Origin: Hypholoma sublateritium FD-334 SS-4
Taxonomy: Eukaryota; Basidiomycota; Agaricomycetes; Agaricales; Strophariaceae
Assembly: GCA_000827495.1 (NCBI GenBank)
Contig: KN817648.1
Span: 43,867-101,141 of the forward strand
DNA: 57,275 nucleotides
Direction: 5' to 3'
The notes beneath the pieces are model-generated. The model had not been told where the DNA came from. It searched no databases and was given only the letters and a program-made list of their open reading frames with translations. Shown piece by piece: positions 11,410-23,132 of the stretch; position 1 is the first letter of the stretch, and every line of letters begins with the position of its first letter. Position numbers and translations under genes: made by a program.

Positions 11410-13158
11410 ATGAACGACGCCCCCAGTGAGCAACCACGTCCCAATGACGAAATCCGCGTTGCTATCATGTGAGTAGTACCCGTCTTATACGTGAATTGTT
11501 GGATAGCAACTGAAAGTCAATAGAGGCGCTGGGATCGGAGGTTTAACTCTTTCGGCCGCTTTGAGTGCACTTTCAAACGAGGATAAACTAGATATCCACA
11601 TTTATGAGAGCACTTCCGTTATCTCAGAGGTTGGCGCTGGGATTACCCTGTGGCCAAGAGTATGGGAAATGATCAAGGCTATCGACCTTGAAGACAGTCT
11701 GCTGCAATTCGTATCGCGACCTCCCGATAAATCAGCTCGTGGGTACCTATTCCATTGGATTTATCAGAATTATTCTTGACAATTCAAAAAAATAGGCCTC
11801 GTATTTCAGATGCGAAAAGCAGACCAGAAGGAAGGAGTTTTCGTCCATGATATAATCATGGAAGGTGAGTTTTATGATTTAGCATCATTTTGTGATAGTT
11901 CATAATTGTTCGCAGGTGGCTCTAATACATTCCACAGAGCGGATTTGCAACAGACACTTCTGAGTCGAATAAGCGGCTCTTTGCATCTCAAGCATCGTCT
12001 GTCGTCCTACGAGGAGCTCGATAATGAAGTGATCATACACTTTGACGATGGAACCACGGCGAAATGTGATATCTTAATAGGAATGGATGGCATTAAGTCG
12101 GCACTGCGCAAGAGCTTTCTGCAACAGAATATTCCTATGTCCCGATCCATTGATCCAGTATGGTCCGGGACAATGGCGTATCGAGGACTGGTCGGAAGGG
12201 ACGTACTCGACAAAGAATTTCCCGGTCATCGCACTATCACTACGCCTATGATGGTAAGCTATTGTCTTCACCTGTATATACGACGCTGAACATTGTGTTT
12301 ATCTAGTACATGGGTAAAAACAAGGTGAGAGGCTTCGATGAATCCCACAACAAATTTTATAGAGAATATTTTCCAGCACGTCGTTGCGTATGCCATATCG
12401 CGCAGCTTGATAAACGTGGCGGCTTTTATAAGTGATATCTCCAAGGAAGGCACTCCATGTGGAGAAATCGCCTTAGGCCCTATCGTCAAAGAAGAGCTCT
12501 TAGCTGCGTTCACGGGCTGGGAGCCAGAAGTTCAGGTCTTGTTACATGTGCGTATCATCATACCATAGACCATGACGTGGTGCTCAAGTAGAATATTATC
12601 CGGAAGTCCCTAAAAGAGCCAATGAAATGGCCAATAAATCAAGTCGTCCCCCTGGAGCGGTATTCATCTGGGAGGGTGCTGCTTGCAGGCGATGCAGTAT
12701 GTATCTTTGCTTCATTTATTGATGATGTTCACAGTTTTCATGACGCAGGCACACGGAATGCCTCCGCATCAAGGAGCGGGTGCTAGTCAGGCTATTGAGG
12801 TCAGTATATAGCTCGGAATCTCATGCGAACATATCTCATTCTCTGCGGGCAGGATGCGTATATTTTAGCGAACCTATTATGTCATAGATCCATTACAAGG
12901 GAATCAATCCCAAAGATCGCAGAGATATACGACGACATACGCCGACCCGAGGGGAACCGTGTCCTCCAAGCCTCAATCGAGTTCGGAAGACTGTTAGACT
13001 TAGTCTTTCCTGACCTTGAAGGCTACAAAGAGGGCGACGATAACGTTCCGGTAGATATTTTGGAGGCATTGGGAAGGAAAGCGAGTAAGGACTGGGAGTG
13101 GATATGGAAAGATTCTGTTGAAGGAGACAGGCGCCGCGCTTTACAGATGATGGTCTAA
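11410..13158 (+). CDS. FAD-dependent aromatic hydroxylase, salicylate-hydroxylase-like
   Basis: Nine exons (11410-11468, 11524-11738, 11796-11864, 11916-12253, 12307-12324, 12377-12547, 12592-12696, 12749-12799, 12853-13158) sum to 443 aa, the usual size for class A flavoprotein monooxygenases. The first splice rebuilds the dinucleotide-binding motif AIIGAGIGGL. Exon 4 contains the DILIGMDGIKSALR element that contacts FAD and NADPH, and exons 7-8 encode RVLLAGDAAHGMPPHQGAGA, the second FAD-binding motif. Members hydroxylate or decarboxylatively hydroxylate phenolic acids such as salicylate using NADPH and O2. Exon 5 is only 18 nt. Its neighbour is a GH3-family gene, but there is no proof that they act together. 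The gene looks intact. Confidence 0.88.
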
Positions 13159-13274
13159 TCGACGATGACATAGCTATTTTTATTGTGGCTGTCCTTTTAT
13201 AGCGTTGCACGCTGAAATTGTATTGATAAATCCACGTGTATCAGGGGAGAGAAGCCATGGCTCGGACACGATGA

Positions 13275-15428
13275 TTATTTACTGCCATACTCGATTTCGA
13301 AATCCGCTACAACTCTATCTGCCAACCACTTCCTAGCAGCAGAATCGGTGATTGCACATGGTATCTTGACCTGGCCAGGAGTCGACATCGTGTTATCTGC
13401 CTGGCGATTACGGTAGGCGTCGAAAGTCCCCGCAGGGACGATGCGAATAGTAGGGTTTCCGATACAATTTATATCGAAGCACTTCTTGTATCCTTCATTG
13501 CGACACATGTATTGCTTGAGCTGCTCCAATGCTTGACCGGCATTTGAACCTGTAAAATAGTAGTTCAGTGAGTAAAGTCACCGGAACGTATAGAAAATAC
13601 CATTTTGACCAAGTTCGCCTTGGAGCTCCAAAATGAAACCGTATGCTCTCAAGGGCTTCCGCTCATCAGGTTCAACGGTAAACTCCGAGATGGGACCTAA
13701 GGTTCCCGATAAGGAAATAACTGCTTGTTGCAGAAACGACTGGCTAACAAACTCCGAATGAATTCGGAATGTAACACTGTTAAAGGCAAAATTCTTGTGA
13801 GAAATTCTTGTGGGAGAAGTGGCTAATAAAGTAGACCATGACTAACTCCTTGCGCCCCACGTATCGTATCAACGGCTGACCATCCGTCGGGCTGAATCCG
13901 GCGACTTCGACGACGTCATTCAGCGGGTAACGCCACAAGCCGTCGTTGTTCGTTACGACGACTTCGTACTACTTTCCGGTAATAGCTTCCCACTGTAAAA
14001 ATTATTTTAAAACAATTTTATCAGATGAGGCTATGCCGACGTACCGGTTGACGTAAGTTTTCAATTGAGCATTGCTGCTCGACCTCCAGCAGTTCGATAT
14101 GTTCCGAGGAATCCAAGCGGTAGAGGTTGTAGTCATTCACGTCATACCCGAAACCGACTACAGTCTCTGTAGCTGCATATATTTTACTCTGAAAGGTGAC
14201 AGTAGGCCCGAAAACGTGTCGTAGCTAAGGTAACGCGAGTCAAAATAAGAGAGCTGCGATTTCCTTTGAGCACATACCTTGGGGAGCGCCGTTGCGTACG
14301 GTCCACTTAGAATAACTGACACTAGGACCAGATTTGGCCACACCTTCTTGAGAAATCCCTCGCTCCCTGGTGTTATCTGGCGCAGCTAATCTGCGCGCTC
14401 CGGGTTCGGTTTTAGGAATGCCTACCATTATTGTTAATTGACACAGATGTATGTCGAGGTGGGAGACGCATACCTGTAGCTTCACGCAATACTCCCCCAG
14501 CTCATCAATCTCGGGAAGACTCCCATGCTCAATAGCGATTACCCATTCCGCCCAATGCGTCTCAATGAGCCGCACCGCATCACATAGGATAGTCGAGAAC
14601 GTCATCGCCACACACTCAACGCGGGCTTCTATCAGACCAAAAAAAGCATTCATGTACACTGTGCTGCCGTACGCTGGGAGGAGCCATGCGGCAAACGGGG
14701 TCGCACAGAACGGCGCTGGATTGGATATGAACTAGTGTCAGAGTACGCTTCAGTGATCAGGATACAATGTTTGACTTGCCCTTATGGTTTGCGAGGTAGG
14801 CGTCTTCCGTCGGCTCAATACCTAGGTACGCGCGGAGACCGCCCGCGGACACCTGAGCTACGGGTATATGGACGTCGTGGCATTCCTTTTCGCCTGCATC
14901 AGGAAGACGCACAACTTTTGCAAGCCGGATGCATGCAATGTTGCACATGACCCCGCTGTGTTTTACAGCCGCCTCCTGAGTATCCCACCGCAGGGGTTTG
15001 TACACAGTGCTAGGATACTTGAGGAAATGCTTTGCAGCAGAGCCGGTGGTGCCCGAGCTGTAGGCGACATAAGCAGGGAGGCCGGGCGCGAGGAGATGGC
15101 GCACATCGGCCACGTTAGAGACGTGTGTATCGGAGTGCGGTATAACGCGCGCTACGTAGGGAGCGTAGTCGGAGTACATTGTTAACGGAACAAAATCAGA
15201 ATAAGAAGTGAGGACGTCTTTGCTTTTCGCATCCAGCGAAGCACCGATTCCTGGAGTTCCTAACGCGTTCCGCAGGCTTTGAAGAGCGGGAGATTCATGG
15301 TAGAACCTAGATGCAGAAAGTTTGGTAACCAGCGTAATGAGGTTGTGCTCGACGCGCTCTTGAAGCGAATATTTGAGCTCGGGTGTGAGATCTCCAAGAG
15401 GTGCGGGGGGATGAGGGGAGACGCTCAT
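13275..15428 (-). pseudogene. GH3 auxin-responsive-promoter family protein (acyl-adenylate superfamily) with two in-frame TAG codons
   Basis: The minus strand encodes a multi-exon GH3 protein. Exon 1 (14766-15428) contains the ATP-binding loop YSSGTTGSAAKHFLKYP, and later exons give FLKKVWPNL, GPYATALPK joined to LRHVFGP, IYAATETVVGFGYDVNDYNLY, VVTNNDGLWRYPLNDV, and a C-terminus ending FEIEYGSK. GH3 enzymes adenylate carboxylic acids and conjugate them to amino acids; fungal roles are not settled. With conserved splicing, two codons are TAG: one at 14386-14388, in PNPERAD-stop-LRQ, and one at 13969-13971, in WEAITGK-stop-YEV. Frame and motifs are otherwise intact on both sides. Each TAG lies 36 or 24 nt downstream of an intron end and could itself act as an in-frame 3' splice site. 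It is therefore either a recent pseudogene, a gene using shifted acceptors, or one with sequencing errors. Confidence 0.8.
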
Positions 15429-17241
15429 TATTCGTGATTGGCGAGGCTTGTTACCCAGAATCGTATATATACCATTATGATAATTTTATTACTGGCAGGC
15501 GGTGTGAGTAGTTTATTTCTGAGCAACATACGCGAAAATAGAAAACAGCCAGAAGCATGTCTGTGAATCACGTCAACCGCGAATCAGGTTTTAAGATGAC
15601 CCTGCGCGAAATTTATACCTTCCAATATGGCAGTCAGTCCAAAAAGAATTCTGGGTGAACCGGCGAAAGACAATGAAGTTTGAATGTATTTGTATTTTAT
15701 GCTCTCCAATTTTAATATTACGGTAAAAATACCAGCGTACCACTGGCAGAGACGTTCTGGAATTTGACGTTGCTCCATACTTTGCAGTGACAATAATTTT
15801 AAACGCCATTTCCTAAGCATGCCACAGACGAAAGTCAATATTTTGGCATTTTAAATGGGAGTCTTTCATATGCATACTAAACAATAGCCGTCTCCCTTCC
15901 GTACGTTCTTACAAGTGACAGATATATGACCGGGCGATAGGATTTCACATGGATTTCACTGAACTTTTTCGGCCCTTTCCGAGTGACGGATGCTTCCGAT
16001 AGTATTCTCCCACGATTCAGTGTCAGCCGAGGATTTTATCACCATGTTGTTTTCAGTGCTCCCACAATGCTCCCAACCTGGAGGAACTCGCTTTAATTTA
16101 CGCATCGGCGACCACGGGCAGGGTCACTAATTACTATAATACAAGGGTCACCGATTGTTCAAAGGCTGTACAATGAATTCATTCACTCTCTTGATGGATG
16201 CGCTCCACCACTGCCCTTCCTTAGTCCGACTTTTTATCAGTGAACTTTATGGCATTGGAGGTCGAGTTACTTGAGAGTTACCTGCCCTATCCTACGGAGC
16301 CTCCGATTCTTCCAGATTTATAACACGGGTACGCTACCTTCTTTATATGCATTCCTCGAAGCGTTTACCATGGGTGATAACGGAAGACATGTGTGCCTAC
16401 ATCTGCAGCAATTTCGATGCAGCTAAGCACTGAAATCATCACCTGACACCCTGCGTAGGCTCTTTGTGCACAAATAAAGTGACATATGGATTGTCAAAGG
16501 TCGAAGCCCTCGTGAAAGGCGACAATAGAGTGTTGGATCCCGTCGTTGAGGACAGAGAAGCAGTTGGTTCGGATATGTCTCTACCCAATATGCAGGTCAA
16601 TGCTAAAGTGCAGGAAGAGAGAGTGTTGCGAGTAACGTCCAAAGAAGGTCATCTACCTTTGACAACATGATAGTCGTAGGACTTGGAACGTAAGCTGCGC
16701 GTGATTTCGTGTCTTGGCCTGCACTGTCGCACGATAATGTCCCAAATAAGCATCGATCAAATATTCGGGGTGCTTCTCATTTCGATATTTGCGAACTGCC
16801 ACATATCGTCTTCCTTGGACATACATGCCAATTACGCGATGACTTCGCCCGGGTACAGATGGAGGTGTGCTGTGGGAAGTAAAGTATTGAGAAGACCATG
16901 GCAGGAATACCCAGACGTCATCTTACAATAGCGAAGCCTGGAACCACCCCTTGTACAACGGCTGTTCTATCGGCCTGACAGGACTTGCTATGTAGAATCC
17001 TTATTATGTGCGCTGATTTGGCAGATGTGCGACGATTTGGCATTTAATAGCGCTCAGAGAGAAGGTTTTTGTTACACGCTTTCCGTGCATGTTAGAGCTG
17101 CGGTGCAGAGCATTTAATTATAGTCAGAGATATTGGTAGTATTCATTACCAGGAGAGGAGACGTGTTCAATATAAATACGGCCTTGTCTGGCATGGTTGT
17201 GGCATCTCAACATCACAACGGTGCTCACGAAGAACTCCATC
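15429..17241. other. intergenic region containing decayed gene fragments
   Basis: Between the GH3 and NACHT-like genes no intact gene is visible. Part of it (about 16066-16440) looks like a decayed LRR gene and is listed separately. The rest holds AT-rich sequence and unsupported short frames. Confidence 0.45.
16066..16440 (+). pseudogene. decayed F-box/LRR-like fragment
   Basis: Short LRR-like peptides appear in successive frames on the plus strand: APNLEELALIYASA, then MDALHHCPSLVRLFISELY, then ILRSLRFFQIYNTG. Each is cut by stops or frame changes, with no start or F-box in front. The pattern matches the leucine-rich part of the F-box genes elsewhere in this window, so I read it as a remnant. 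The evidence is only pattern-level. Confidence 0.35.
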
Positions 17242-18379
17242 ATGCAAGCTTTCAATCGAGCCACGAATTTCTCTGTCGAGGGGTGCTATTTTATCGACAA
17301 CAGCACTGGCAGGAAAGAGACCCTCAGTGAAGGTACGAAAATCGGATAGGTCGGCCGACAGTACCGAGACTAATGCCTCCCTTAAACATACAGTCCTCGT
17401 TAAATTGAAGAACGAAGCCGCCTCTGGCGTCAGTTATGATTCCATTGATCGTTCCACAAGCCCATCCGCGACGCTTCCCGCAGATCTCGCCTCGGATATC
17501 ACCGCGCCAGGGCCGAACAACAACGACTTCGTCTACTTCGTCCACAGCACGAGCCCCGCAAACGTGCGCGAATACGGAGAAAGCGCGGCGAAGCAGTGCA
17601 AGGACCGGGGAATGCTCCTCGCGAGTGTGTTTCTGCGTCGCCTTCTGACGGTATTCCCCGCCGAGACGAAGCGCCGCCTCGTCCCCACCATGGCGTACCA
17701 GCTCGCCGTGTCCCCACGAGCCCCGGAGGCACTCAAGATCGAGATCCTCGGCGCGCTGCACCTCGAGCCGGACCTCCCCGAGCGCAACCTCGCGGACCAG
17801 TTCGACAAGCTCATCGTGCGCCCGCTCGTGCATGTCCGGGACCTACTCGATCCCGCGTGCCCGCCGCTGTTCCTGCTCGACTCGGTGCAGAACACGACTT
17901 GGGACACCGCCGGCGCCGTAGTCCACGAGCTCGTGCACGCCGTCAGCGAGCTGCACAGGCAGGGCGTCGACGCGCGCGCGGTCATCACCGGCGTGGGCTA
18001 CAGCCCCATCATCAAGGCGTTCCAGGACAGCGCGAAGGACGACGCCGCGACGCGAATCCACGCGCTGCCGATGACCGCTCCCGCGTCCCTCGCCTCCAGG
18101 GCGCGGGCGTTCGTGTTCCCGGCGTTGAGCTGGAAATACGGGCTCTCGGAGTTCGCACAACGCGGTGTCGAAGTGGCGTCATTAATAGGCGTGGTAACTG
18201 GGCTGCCGTACCTTACGTCGCTGCTCGCCTTGCTTCTATTGCCTACACCCTTCAATGTTTTGGCCGCCATGATCCTTCCCCTCGTCATGGTGTTGGGAAT
18301 GACCACTGCGTTATCGATTGGGATATCGGTGGTGGCATATCGCGAGATGGCTAGGATGATCTGGCCGAGGGAGATTTGA
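17242..18379 (+). CDS. NACHT/STAND-like protein without a visible P-loop, with C-terminal membrane helices
   Basis: Two exons (17242-17332, 17394-18379) give 358 aa. The N-terminus (MQAFNRATNFSVEGCYFID) resembles the leader found before NACHT domains in many Agaricomycete NLR-type proteins. Residues from about 90 follow the NACHT order after the P-loop: GMLLASVFLRR, RLVPTMAYQLAV, then LADQFDKLIVRPL. Where NACHT proteins have the Walker B block (often ...DALDEC), this one reads LFLLDSVQNT, so key acidic and Cys residues are changed. I see no GxxGxGK[ST] P-loop. The last 80 residues contain two or three strongly hydrophobic segments (about residues 272-345), unusual for NLRs. It may be a degenerate or repurposed NLR-like protein tethered to a membrane. 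Codon GC is high and even, suggesting it is still coding. Confidence 0.6.
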
Positions 18380-20062
18380 TTCTTCGCTTGCCTGATTTCT
18401 GTTTTGTGTGTCGTATTTGCTCGAATGCTTCCAAGTTGTGTGTACATAGCTCGTCGATTATGACCGAAGCTGGGCTTCAGTGTTATACCCTGCTGATATG
18501 TTACGTATGGACCTGACGCAAACCTGACGGAATGAATACTGAGAAATAATCTTGTTGAATAAAATCTTTGCCACCGGGGACATATGTACCCAAGCAATTT
18601 CCTGCGAAAATCGTGGGTTACCTTGATGTCGAATGGCGGCGCAAGGGAAGCCGCGTCCGTAGGATATATCTGTCGGACACCCATGCCATGAATAACACCT
18701 CTTGCGACAGCCTGAGAGCCGTCATCGCCGTTATGCAGCGACAGCATATTGAACGCGAGCGCGGCGGTAGGTTGTTTATAGGACGTGTGCCGCAAGCTCA
18801 GAGGCCTAGGACATGACTATCCGCGAACGCGCTGGCGAAGTTTGCTCCTAGTGGAGGAGATGCCTTCTGAGACGGTTTTCTGGCATAGGGCGCTTAATCC
18901 GGGCCGGGATCCGGTAGCCAATTTGTCGGTATCGCTTGGCTATCGCGTATTTGGGGGGAAAAGTTCGCTAAATATATTCTCGATGTTAGCCATGGTCTGG
19001 GCGCACCTATAATGACGGTGGGCGCATAAGCATGCGATTTTAATCAAATTACGGCGATTTGTTGGCCGTCGCCCTCCTGGCCTGTTCGCCAGGACGGGCG
19101 TATCCAAGATTCTGTGACCGAGGTAAGTATCATCGAGACGGGCTGATAATGCGGGGATCGAGCACCGCCTAAAGTGACGGGCGGCGGGACCGGCGGGTGC
19201 ACTGTGCAGGCAGGTGCGTTGTATTAGTTATTCTTGTCCCGCGAAAGTGATGATAGAGATCTGCATGACGGGCCGGAGCTCGAGGTAGATTAACTGCCAT
19301 CAACTGTTGCTGAGCGTGAAGAAGAGCCGGAGGAGTGAACCGGTGAACGAGAAGTGAGCTATGCTGCTATGGTGTCTATGCATGATAGGAATTTCAGATT
19401 CTTTGTGAGCTAAGTGGGAGCTGACATAACTAGGAGGTATCCCCAACATATTAGGCGTCGGCAAAGCGTAGCCTTCACGCCCGAGCCTTGAGGTGTGCAT
19501 GCATGTTTTTTTTACTATGTTGGGTCGAGTAAACAGGCAAATCACTACAGATGACGATCAAAGTATGGAACTGGCATTTAGAAGCAGATGAACATGTATC
19601 AGAATGCACACCTCTGCTCTTCTTTTGTTTTGCATGGGTAGGACGAGCGACGTTGCGCTGTGGTCGCCTTGCAGATGCTGATCAGAGTCCAGACACGGAA
19701 TGGGCGCTGTGGGATTGACAGGGCATGCAAGGCCGCACCAAGCCGGGAGTGAATTAATCAATGCCGAGCAAGGCACAGCGCCCACGGTCCCACGCTTGGC
19801 AGAGCCCTCCTCCTCTCTTCCTTCCCATCACCATATATCCCGCCCCTTCGCCACTGTTTCCTCCGCATGCTCCCGGACGCCAGCGCTCACCTCTAGGCCC
19901 GACTAGGAATACCCACAGCCCTCACCCGTCGCTCACCGTCACTGACCAACCGGCCATCACTTGGCTGCGTGCCAACCCCACACGGCGTTAAAAGGCTTCT
20001 TAGCACACCTCTATACCCCGGAACCGACGACGGCGGCAAGGGACCGCAGTTAGACTATACCG
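18380..20062. other. intergenic region
   Basis: About 1.7 kb between the NACHT-like gene and the protease gene with no supported gene. Poly-T tracts and unsupported short frames only. The 3' end near 19800-20060 is pyrimidine-rich (many CTC/CCC runs) and may be promoter or 5' leader of the protease. Confidence 0.45.
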
Positions 20063-23000
20063 ATGTCGCGCCGGTGGAAAGGAAAGGCGCGGGACGTGAC
20101 AATGGAGGGCGCGGGGGGTTCGGATGGTGTGGTGCTTCCGTTGGATCTCGTCGGAAGCGGGATATACGACGTGTGAGTCCAGGTATCTGCTTGTTGATGT
20201 CGGACATCGACTGCACGCCGTAAAGCGGATCTTTGTGCGCGAATACGCGTTGCATACGCGGTGGGAAGTTCGTGGGGTCATCATCTTTCTTGCATGTTCG
20301 ATGCGGACCCAACTCCGTCGGTTTCCGGAAAGGACGGTGTTCGTGTTTCTGCCCCAGTTTTCGCCTCTTTGACCTTATTTTCATCGGGTTCGGTCTTACT
20401 AACATCTGTAATATCAGCGCGTACACCATCCCTGTCAAGTTCAGCTCGAGCGAGCAACAATTTTCGCTTCAAGTCGACACCGGATCTTCTGACCTTGTAA
20501 GACCTCTTTGCTTGTTCGAAGTCTTCGTTCTTACCTTCAAATTTGTAGTGGGTTGCTTCTAAATCATGCTCTAGCTCCAGCTGTGCACTCACACAGGGCC
20601 GTTTGTATGATCCTTCTGTTTCTTCACGACCGACCGACAAAGTCTTTTCTATACCGTACCTTCAAGGCTCTGCGTCTGGGCCCATAGTCTGGGATGTGGT
20701 GACGCTGGGAGGCTATTCTATCAACAACCAGGCCCTTGGTGCGTACTATTTTCACCCTAGTTGGTTGCTATTCTTAATTCTACACAGCTGCCGCCTCCGA
20801 CGTCGAGGAGGAGCCCCTGGCACCAAATTTTAGCGGCATCCTCGGTCTCGCGCTTCCTTTGAACAGCATCATTGCCCAGCAGATCCCACCAGTCACCTCC
20901 AATGACCCTGATGGCGCTGCATGGGCGTCTAATCTCTTCTCCATCACTCCCACGTCTCAGGCGCCCGCTGCGCGCTTTCTTTCCCTATCTCTTTCACGGC
21001 CAGGATCTGATGCTATCGACTCTCTCCTGGGAATTGGACATCACCCGGCTGCGATTGTTTCTGACCCTTCAAAAATTCAGTATGCAGGGCTTGTGAGCGA
21101 CAGCACCGGAGTGCTTTTCTGGAAGGCGAGCGTACGCGCCATCACGGTATATGTGAACGGCATACCACATCCGATCGCTCTAGGGCGAAGCGTCAGCGGT
21201 GCTGTGTTTCCGAGTGCGGTGCTCGACTCGGGTGTGCCGCTGATCCTCACCACGTCGGCGGTGTCGAACGCGATATACGGTGCGATTGGGATTACGCCAT
21301 CTAGCGACGGCACATGTACGCATCTTCTACAACCTCGCTCAATAAACTTTCGTTAACTTTTGAATTTGCTCGCACCTGCAGACTACGTTCCCTGTCAAAC
21401 GCCGCTCAACCTGACGATCACGCTCGACAACCGCACGGAGACGCCGATCCACCCCCTCGACCTTACCGCGGAGCCGGCCGACTCCAACAACGCGCAGTAC
21501 TGCATCGGGCTCATTCAGCCAGCCGACAACGTCCTCACGGTGGCGAACAACGCTATCGGAGACATGGTTCTCGGCGTGCCGTTCCTGCGCAACACGTACA
21601 CGGTCATGGCATACACGCCCCCGAACTCGGATGGGAGCTTCCCTAACCTTACCAGTGCCTCTACTTCTACCACCTCCAGCACCGACGGTGCGGCGACGAG
21701 CGCTGATGACGACCAGCCGACTGTGCGCGTCTCGACGGACGTCACGCCTGCGCTTGGCCTTCTGGCGCTGACGGACCCTACGCGCGCGCTCGCGGAATTC
21801 ACGACGGTGCGTGTGCTCAACCAGCCGCTCTCGACGTCAACCGCGACGCCGCCCGACACCGGCGCGAATTCGAACACCAAGACGGTCTCCGTCGGCGGCA
21901 AGAAGCTCGCGGTGGGCATCGTCGTGCTCATCGGCCTGCTCAGCCTGCTCGCGGTGTGCGCCGCGCTCTTCACCGGGCGCTGGCTCGTCATGCGGCGCCG
22001 CTTCCGGCGTGCGGCGAAGACGGGTCGGGGCGGCGCGCTTGGCGAGGACGGCGGCGAGCTCGATAGGAAGACGATGTTCCGCCTCGCAAGGCGGATGAGC
22101 GGCACGGGCGCGCTGGGCGGGGTGCCGCTCGTGCGCGGCTCGGACGGGACGTTCACGGAGGACGAGCTGCGCACGATGCGCTATCGCAGCTACAAGGCGA
22201 TGGGCGAGAAGGAGGCGAGCGAGCGCACGTCGGGGAGCGAGCGTACGCTTGCGGCGGGGTACGAGGTGGCGGGCGTGGACGAGTTCGGCGTGCCGATTGT
22301 GCGCAAGATCAGTGCGATTACGGCTGCAGACGAGGAGGAGGGGTGGAACCACGACGACACGCTCGTCGACGCTCGCCGCGACGCTGGAAAGACCGGTCCG
22401 GCACAGATGCATACCCGAGGGCCGACGACGGAGGCAACGCCGCTTGTCGGCCCGGACGGCGCCTCCCCGCCCGGCTCGCCGTCCGATGCGGCGTTCGCGC
22501 ACGCGCGAACATACAGCGACCCCGCCTCCGAGTCTGACAACGAGCTGCCCGCCAACACCCCACGCCCACCCCTCCTAGGGCATGCGAGCACGCCGAGCGG
22601 CGCACCGCTCCTTGCGGCAGACCGTTCGCGCACGATGTCGTACACGGACACGGTCGAGGCAATAGCGGCGAGCCACGCGCGGTTCTTCAGCGTCGACGGC
22701 GACGGCGAAGAATTGGCTTCGGGCAGCGCGCTGCCTGCATCGCCAGCTGGTATGACGCCGGATGCACAAGGGAACGGAACATTCGGCGTGCGGCTCCTGT
22801 CTATCCCAGCAACATCTGCTTTCGAACCGATGACGCCTGCACGGCAGGACTCGAACCGGCTGGATATGGACGATGGCTTTGGGCGGGTGGGCGAAGGCGA
22901 TGGCGCGGACGAGGACGAGGAGCTGGGTATGGGTATGGGTATGGCGGGTGTGGGCAGTGCTGCGCGGCGCAGGGCGGGGCGCCCGAGCATCGACAGCCTG

Positions 23001-23132
23001 CCGTTCAATCGCGAAAGCCTGATGAGCGTAAGCAGCGTGGGTACGATAGTACCCGGGCGCGCCATCGGGAGCGTCACGGACCTGGACAATATGGGCGGGC
23101 CCGGGGACGCATGGCGTCAGGGCCCGTCGTAG
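20063..23132 (+). CDS. membrane-anchored pepsin-like aspartic protease
   Basis: Five exons (20063-20172, 20418-20496, 20549-20738, 20788-21315, 21382-23132) give about 885 aa from the ATG at 20063. The first catalytic motif VDTGSSDLW is split across the exon 2/3 junction and the second is AVLDSGVPLIL in exon 4, so both aspartates are present. A Ser/Thr-rich stem follows, then one transmembrane helix (about KLAVGIVVLIGLLSLLAV), a basic stop-transfer (RRRFRR), and a long acidic, Pro/Ser/Gly-rich tail of around 370 residues predicted to be cytosolic. No signal peptide is visible from this start; homologues usually have one, so a first exon may be missed or altered. The first intron (245 nt) is longer than the others. 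The enzyme probably acts at the cell surface or in the secretory pathway. Confidence 0.82.

Noticed and set aside
17998..18795. 265-aa antisense frame over the NACHT-like gene
   Set aside because: Overlaps the sense exon, which has the recognisable motif order; nothing is recognisable on the antisense strand.
22190..23089. 299-aa antisense frame over the aspartic protease tail
   Set aside because: Shadow of a GC-rich coding exon; no motif.
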